This document shows, piece after piece, positions 59,187 to 64,000 of a DNA stretch of 64,000 bases. Origin of the DNA: Panonychus citri (taxonomy: Eukaryota; Arthropoda; Arachnida; Trombidiformes; Tetranychidae); assembly GCF_014898815.1 (NCBI RefSeq), contig NW_026515416.1, forward strand, positions 1 to 64,000. Direction: 5' to 3'. Position 1 is the stretch's first letter; each line of letters begins with the position of its first letter. A program made the translations under genes and the position numbers. The notes beneath the pieces were generated by a model. That model saw only the letters and a list, made by a program, of their open reading frames with translations. It did not search any database and was not told the DNA's origin.

Positions 59187-59905
59187 TTTGTAATGATTAG
59201 ATTAATTTCGTTAAAATTATTCTCTCCTTAAAATTAACTCCATTATCTTAATAAACACAATCCACTTTCATTACTACAATTAAATGACAATATTAACTAT
59301 CACCTTTTGTTTTCCACCATTAATAACACATATTAACTCCACTAGAAGCGAAACAATTTAAAATGTTTATTAACCTTCATCTTAAATCATAATTTTCTTT
59401 CTATTCTTTTCCATCCATGTATGTAAATTAAACATCTCTAGAATTCACTTTCTCTAAGATCAATTAATTTCATATTATAACTTAAACGCCTCTTAAACTA
59501 GAGAGAGAGAATTATTTTCAAGTTCTTTTTCTGTTCTTTTCTCTTAATAATAAAAATAACTTCTTTTTTCAGCAAAAACTCAAAATTTTCATTAAACTCC
59601 AACCTGGGAATCACTGTAATCATCATCATCATCATCTTGGTCTTCTATGTTGGAAATTATCATTATTACAACTTCTAGTTATCATCATCTCCTTGAGGGC
59701 AATGTGATGGGACGAGCCAGTTTCTTATTAGTTAATCTCACATCATCAAGTAAAGGAAAAGGTAACAAAGGTAAATAACAAGAAACATTAACAAATTACA
59801 ATTAATTATTACTCTTCATTAAGGAATCTCCTCCTTCTTTAAGGAAAGGTTACCTTTTGCAAAAAGAGGAGGGAAATTTGATATTTCTTTACTTTTCTCT
59901 CTCTC
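59187..59905 (+). repeat. Tandem 742-bp repeat, copy B
   Basis: Same sequence as copy A but with shorter homopolymers and dinucleotide runs at several places (for example T9 to T5, A7 to A5, A8 to A5), about 20 bases shorter overall. The possible minus-strand exon of copy A is frameshifted here. Confidence 0.9.
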
Positions 59906-62900
59906 AATTCTTCATTAAAATAGTAATAATAATTATAATCATTTTTGATAATGATAACTTTGTATTGATTAAATTGATTACAGTTCACAGAAAGTAAAAC
60001 AATTGGAAAACATGTACCAAGAGTTATCATCATCATTAATGATTAGAAGAAAAAAAAATATACTCAGAGTTATTATTATTATCGCCGATAAATCAAATTA
60101 GCAAACATTAATTAACAGTTAATATCAATTTCTCAATTGTAACCAGAAAACAACAATTAACATTATAATTGAACGATAACCAATCCTTGTGTTGTTTTTA
60201 AGTGTTCCAACTCAAAACAACAAGAGAAAAACAAACTTCAATCTAATTGTTAACAATAGTTAATCATTTTCAATTTTTAATTTAAATTGTCGCACCCTAC
60301 ACACTAGACAATGATATTAATTAAAAAGAAAGATGATTGAATGAAGATGATGATGAAAAGAGAGAGAGAGAGAGAGAGAGAGTAACAATAACAAGTGTGA
60401 AAAAGATGATGATGATGAGAAGAAAAATAGAAAGAGAGATGAAGATGCAAATGAATAGTGTAAAAGATGAATGAAGGATGAAGATGATGACGAGGAAAAC
60501 AATGCTAATAATAATAAGAGAACGGAAATTAAATAGAGATTCTTGGTTAATCAATTAATTAATCAACATAGATTCTGATTCTTCTCTAATTAAATTTTCT
60601 CCAACCAAACCTTATCAAACTCTTCGTTTTTTTCATTCGTCTTTTTTTTCTCATTTCAAACATAACAAAAAAAACATCCTCATCTTTTATCTTCATCATC
60701 CCTGATTCCCTCTCCATCATCATCATTCAATTCCCAAAACAATGAATGTATATAAAAAAAATCATCTTATCATGTCTCCAGTTACACTTACACACAATTG
60801 TCTTCAATTGAATTGATTTGCAACATGCAACAACATTGGATTTGCAATATTAACCCTTTGATTCTCATCATACGTTTCTCTCTCTTTCTCCCTCTCTCCA
60901 GTGAGCGGTGGTGGTAATGTTTAGATGTCTGTGCATGTGGATCCAAAGGGATAATACTAATGAATAGAGTATGAGGACAAGACTGATTTCTTCTTGCACA
61001 TCCCTGTAAAATTGGCGGCGTTTGTTTCTGACAATCTCATTTACACTCTTGGACCAGTTTAACCTCCACCCCTTGATAGTATTTGATGCTAATCATTTCA
61101 GAAAATTCAATACAATCACAACAATCAAAAGGGAAAAGATCAGCAAACCAATTCAACAATGAAATATCCAAGTTACATAAAAAAAAACAACTCACACATC
61201 GAGCGGGAGACATTAAATGCTGATTATCAACATTCATATAAATGGACGTGTTATCATTGGGATTTTTTTCTCTCCACCTCTCATTCTGCACACTTATTAA
61301 TTCCTGAATGTTTTTCGGCAATTGATAACCTTGATTATTGCAATGGATATCGTTTAATACTGCAAATATATTTATGCATTTGATTGTTAACAATCAAACA
61401 AAAGGAGTTGTATTAGTTTCCATTGCATTTTGACGCTTGAAAGAGTTGATAACATTTACAAAACAAAGCATTAAATGGTTTCACTGGGTTAGTATTTTTT
61501 TTATTACAGCAAAAGGGTTACATAAATTGAGGAGGATGAAAAAAGGATGCGGATGAGGAGGAGAGCCAAGGATTTAGGATGATGATGGGGATAAAGGTGA
61601 TTGAATTGATTCAAATAATTTGCAATTATGTTATTACAATCATGATGCTTTCTTGATTCTTAGGTATGTAGAGTGTAAAATATTTTTGATAATAATTTAT
61701 AAGTAAAAACTAAATTTCAATGATTTTAAATTGAATTGGGAAAAATATTGTTAATGTTATTACTTATCATGAAGCTTTTCAATCAATCAATTGAAATAAC
61801 CAATGAAGTGAAAGAAAAAGTTAAATTGATTGTAAATTGATTTGCATATTAACTCATTGTTTTCACAACCATACTCTAGACGTGCTTATCAATACAATCT
61901 AATGATAATTGTGAATGAAAAAGTTAATAATGCAATTAACCGTTACTTTTGATCAATGACTTTTAGACTAATAAGTTTTCACGTTTTTCTTGTTATAAAT
62001 CAAAACAAAGGTTAAATCAAAGTGGATCCAAATATATTATATGTATGGAAAAGACAAAGAAGATAAAAAAAACTTAAACAGTTATGAGCCAAGTGATGGT
62101 AAAACCGAGAGAGATGGAGGATAAGGATGATAATGATGAGTATGAAGATGATGATGATTATGGAGGAAAAGTGTATATGCAAAATGAAAAAAAAAGGTAA
62201 GTGACATAAAGTGTGTTTGCATACCATTAGATTTATATACAGTTACTTATGATAGTTTATGAGTATTTTTTGTACTTTACGAGTTTGTGTTGTTTTTATC
62301 AACTAAACAGAATATTTTCCTCTTCTTTTTATCATCATCTGGGAGGAGATGATAGATAAATATCATTTGAAGGTGGGTTAGGATGATGATGATGATGTTG
62401 CAATGATATCAATTGATGTTGCTCATTTTATGAGCCATTTGAGGCTCAATTTGAAAAGGTAAACTTTTTTTACTAAAAAAGTGTTTGCAATTGATGCTTA
62501 GGATGAATATGATGGTGTTGATGATGAAGAGAAAGAGGAAGATGATGATGATGATGATAAAGATGTAAAAATCTATTGAATCTGAAATTTAAATTTTCTC
62601 TGTATCTTTACTTACGATTTATTTATAAATGATCATTTGACTTTTTCTTTCTTCTTCTGCATGATATTCAATGTTTCATGGGTTTCATTTAGATTATCTC
62701 ATCATCATATTTTTCATATGATTATTATTACTATTTGAAGTTATGTAAATGATGATGATGATGATGAAGATAGTCATGAATGAAACATTTGTAACATGTA
62801 AATGTTTCATTCATTTTCCTATTCAATTTCATGCAACACTGAATAGTTACCATGGGAAAAATATATATAAATGTTGAAACAACTATCAAGACTCTCACCT

Positions 62901-64000
62901 TTTGTTGTATCATGTAACCTCCTCCATTAAGATTAATAATAATATAATGATAGTTCATGGTAATCATGATGTTATCATGAGAGGGGAAGAGGGTGAAGAA
63001 AAAAAAGTAAAACAATAAATAATCAGAATTTTTGAATTCTCGAGAAAGTAAAAGGTTCTAATGGAATCAAAAATAACGATAACAATTGAATCTATTGTGG
63101 GTGTTGGTTCAATGAACAATGACTTTATCAGAAAAGCTTCATGAAGATGATGAAGAAAAAGATATTATGTAATAAAATATGTTGATGAAGATGCTGATAA
63201 AAAAGGATGAAAGGGTGAGCAGGAAGAGTTGGAAAAAAAAGTGAGAGATGCAAATCATTATGATGATAAGGGAGAGAGAGAGAGAGTGATGAAGATAATC
63301 TGAAAAGTTGGAAAGATAACATTGGAAATGAGAATGATGAAGATGAAATTGATGATGAATATGATAATAATGATGACTAAAGATGAAAAAGATGAGGGAG
63401 TAATTTTTAAAGATGATGATGCTAAATTTGTCATTGGAAAGTCCTTGATGATGATGATTTTTTTTTCTTCTTGCAACTCCATAAGATTGATGTCTTTATT
63501 AATTGCTTTAAACCAGAAAAGTTAACCAAGTCTAAGGAGAAAGTAGGAAGAGGAATCAATATTAAGTAATAGTGGGTGGGAAGAGTGAGGTGAGAGAAAG
63601 AAACAGTGAGGAGGGGAGACTTGAAGTGGCAATGGAAAATAATCTTCCTCATCCTTTCCTCTTCCTCTTCTCCCACCATCATCATCATCACCACCACCAT
63701 CACCTCATCATCATTCAGAGGAAGATAAGATTGAGTGGAAAAAGAATGAGTCCTCTCTCACTCACTCACTCTCTCTCTCTCTCCTTTTCTCATCTTCCTC
63801 TTTTTAAATGTAATAACAACAATAACATTTAACTAACTCATTTAATTGCAATATATTATTATTTTATCATTACCTTAACTACTACTCAATAATATCAAGA
63901 TAATTACATTTTAATTACATTATTATTAATAGTTAGTAGTGCACATTAATCAAGATGATTAACAAAAATAAAAAGGGGGAGAAACAAAGATTGATCCAAA
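59906..64000. other. AT-rich terminal region without a supported gene
   Basis: Contains (GA)n at 60,359-60,382, several (GAT)n runs (62,140-62,160, 62,385-62,398, 62,535-62,560, 62,750-62,768) and (CAT/CAC)n at 63,675-63,715. The 118-codon minus frame at 61,037-61,393 has normal amino-acid variety but no recognisable motif or splice context. I see no RNA genes. Confidence 0.5.
60359..60382 (+). repeat. (GA)n microsatellite
   Basis: About 12 uninterrupted AG units. Confidence 0.9.

Noticed and set aside
61037..61393. 118-codon minus-strand frame with normal composition
   Set aside because: No recognisable domain, paralogue or splice evidence; a second long frame overlaps it on the plus strand.
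1..64000. CRISPR arrays, operons, tRNA or rRNA genes
   Set aside because: The window is eukaryotic; no spaced direct-repeat array or cloverleaf was seen on reading either strand.

Overview
This is a eukaryotic, AT-rich window with short GT..AG introns and compact gene spacing. The gene content is metazoan: hyccin, DNTTIP1, an INTS15-like protein, a CHD7/kismet remodeler, an F-box/LRR protein of the FipoQ type, and CoREST. An arthropod is the natural reading, and the base composition and compactness remind me of a spider mite. The species is inference; the gene families are read from the protein sequences.

Positions 1-32,000 are an ordinary conserved gene block. On the plus strand lie hyccin (1706-3261), DNTTIP1 (4311-5993), an INTS15-like gene (6439-7312) and a very large kismet/CHD7 gene (9216-25371). 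On the minus strand, an F-box/LRR gene (29455-26968) converges on kismet, and CoREST/RCOR follows (31945-30475). Four of the six act in chromatin or transcription. Hyccin, INTS15 and above all kismet carry many single-base frame breaks inside otherwise conserved sequence. DNTTIP1, the F-box gene and CoREST are clean. Most breaks sit in short homopolymers, so draft-assembly indels are the simplest explanation.

Positions 32,000-53,600 are a duplicated accessory region. A block order W-U-V occurs twice (about 33.2-42.1 kb and 44.7-52.2 kb), followed by a third W. Inside it are members of a small secreted-protein family sharing one signal peptide (MKVFQFSSFIF...) and one TATA promoter, but with very different mature parts. 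Two members form a roughly 900-bp-arm palindrome, one has lost exactly its signal-peptide segment, one has two Cys-containing repeats, and one is short. The same region holds broken copies of the C-terminal part of a follistatin-like 4/5 (FSTL4/5) gene, duplicated CAP-Gly exons, a MULE-type transposase relic with a C2H2 finger, a 555-bp TA-flanked MITE with its empty site preserved in a paralogous block, a 14-bp minisatellite and three abutting hairpins.

Positions 53,600-64,000 show no gene I can defend. They are AT-rich and full of (GA)n, (GAT)n and (TCA)n runs, with a tandem 742-bp duplication (58,433-59,905) whose copies differ mainly in homopolymer and microsatellite length.
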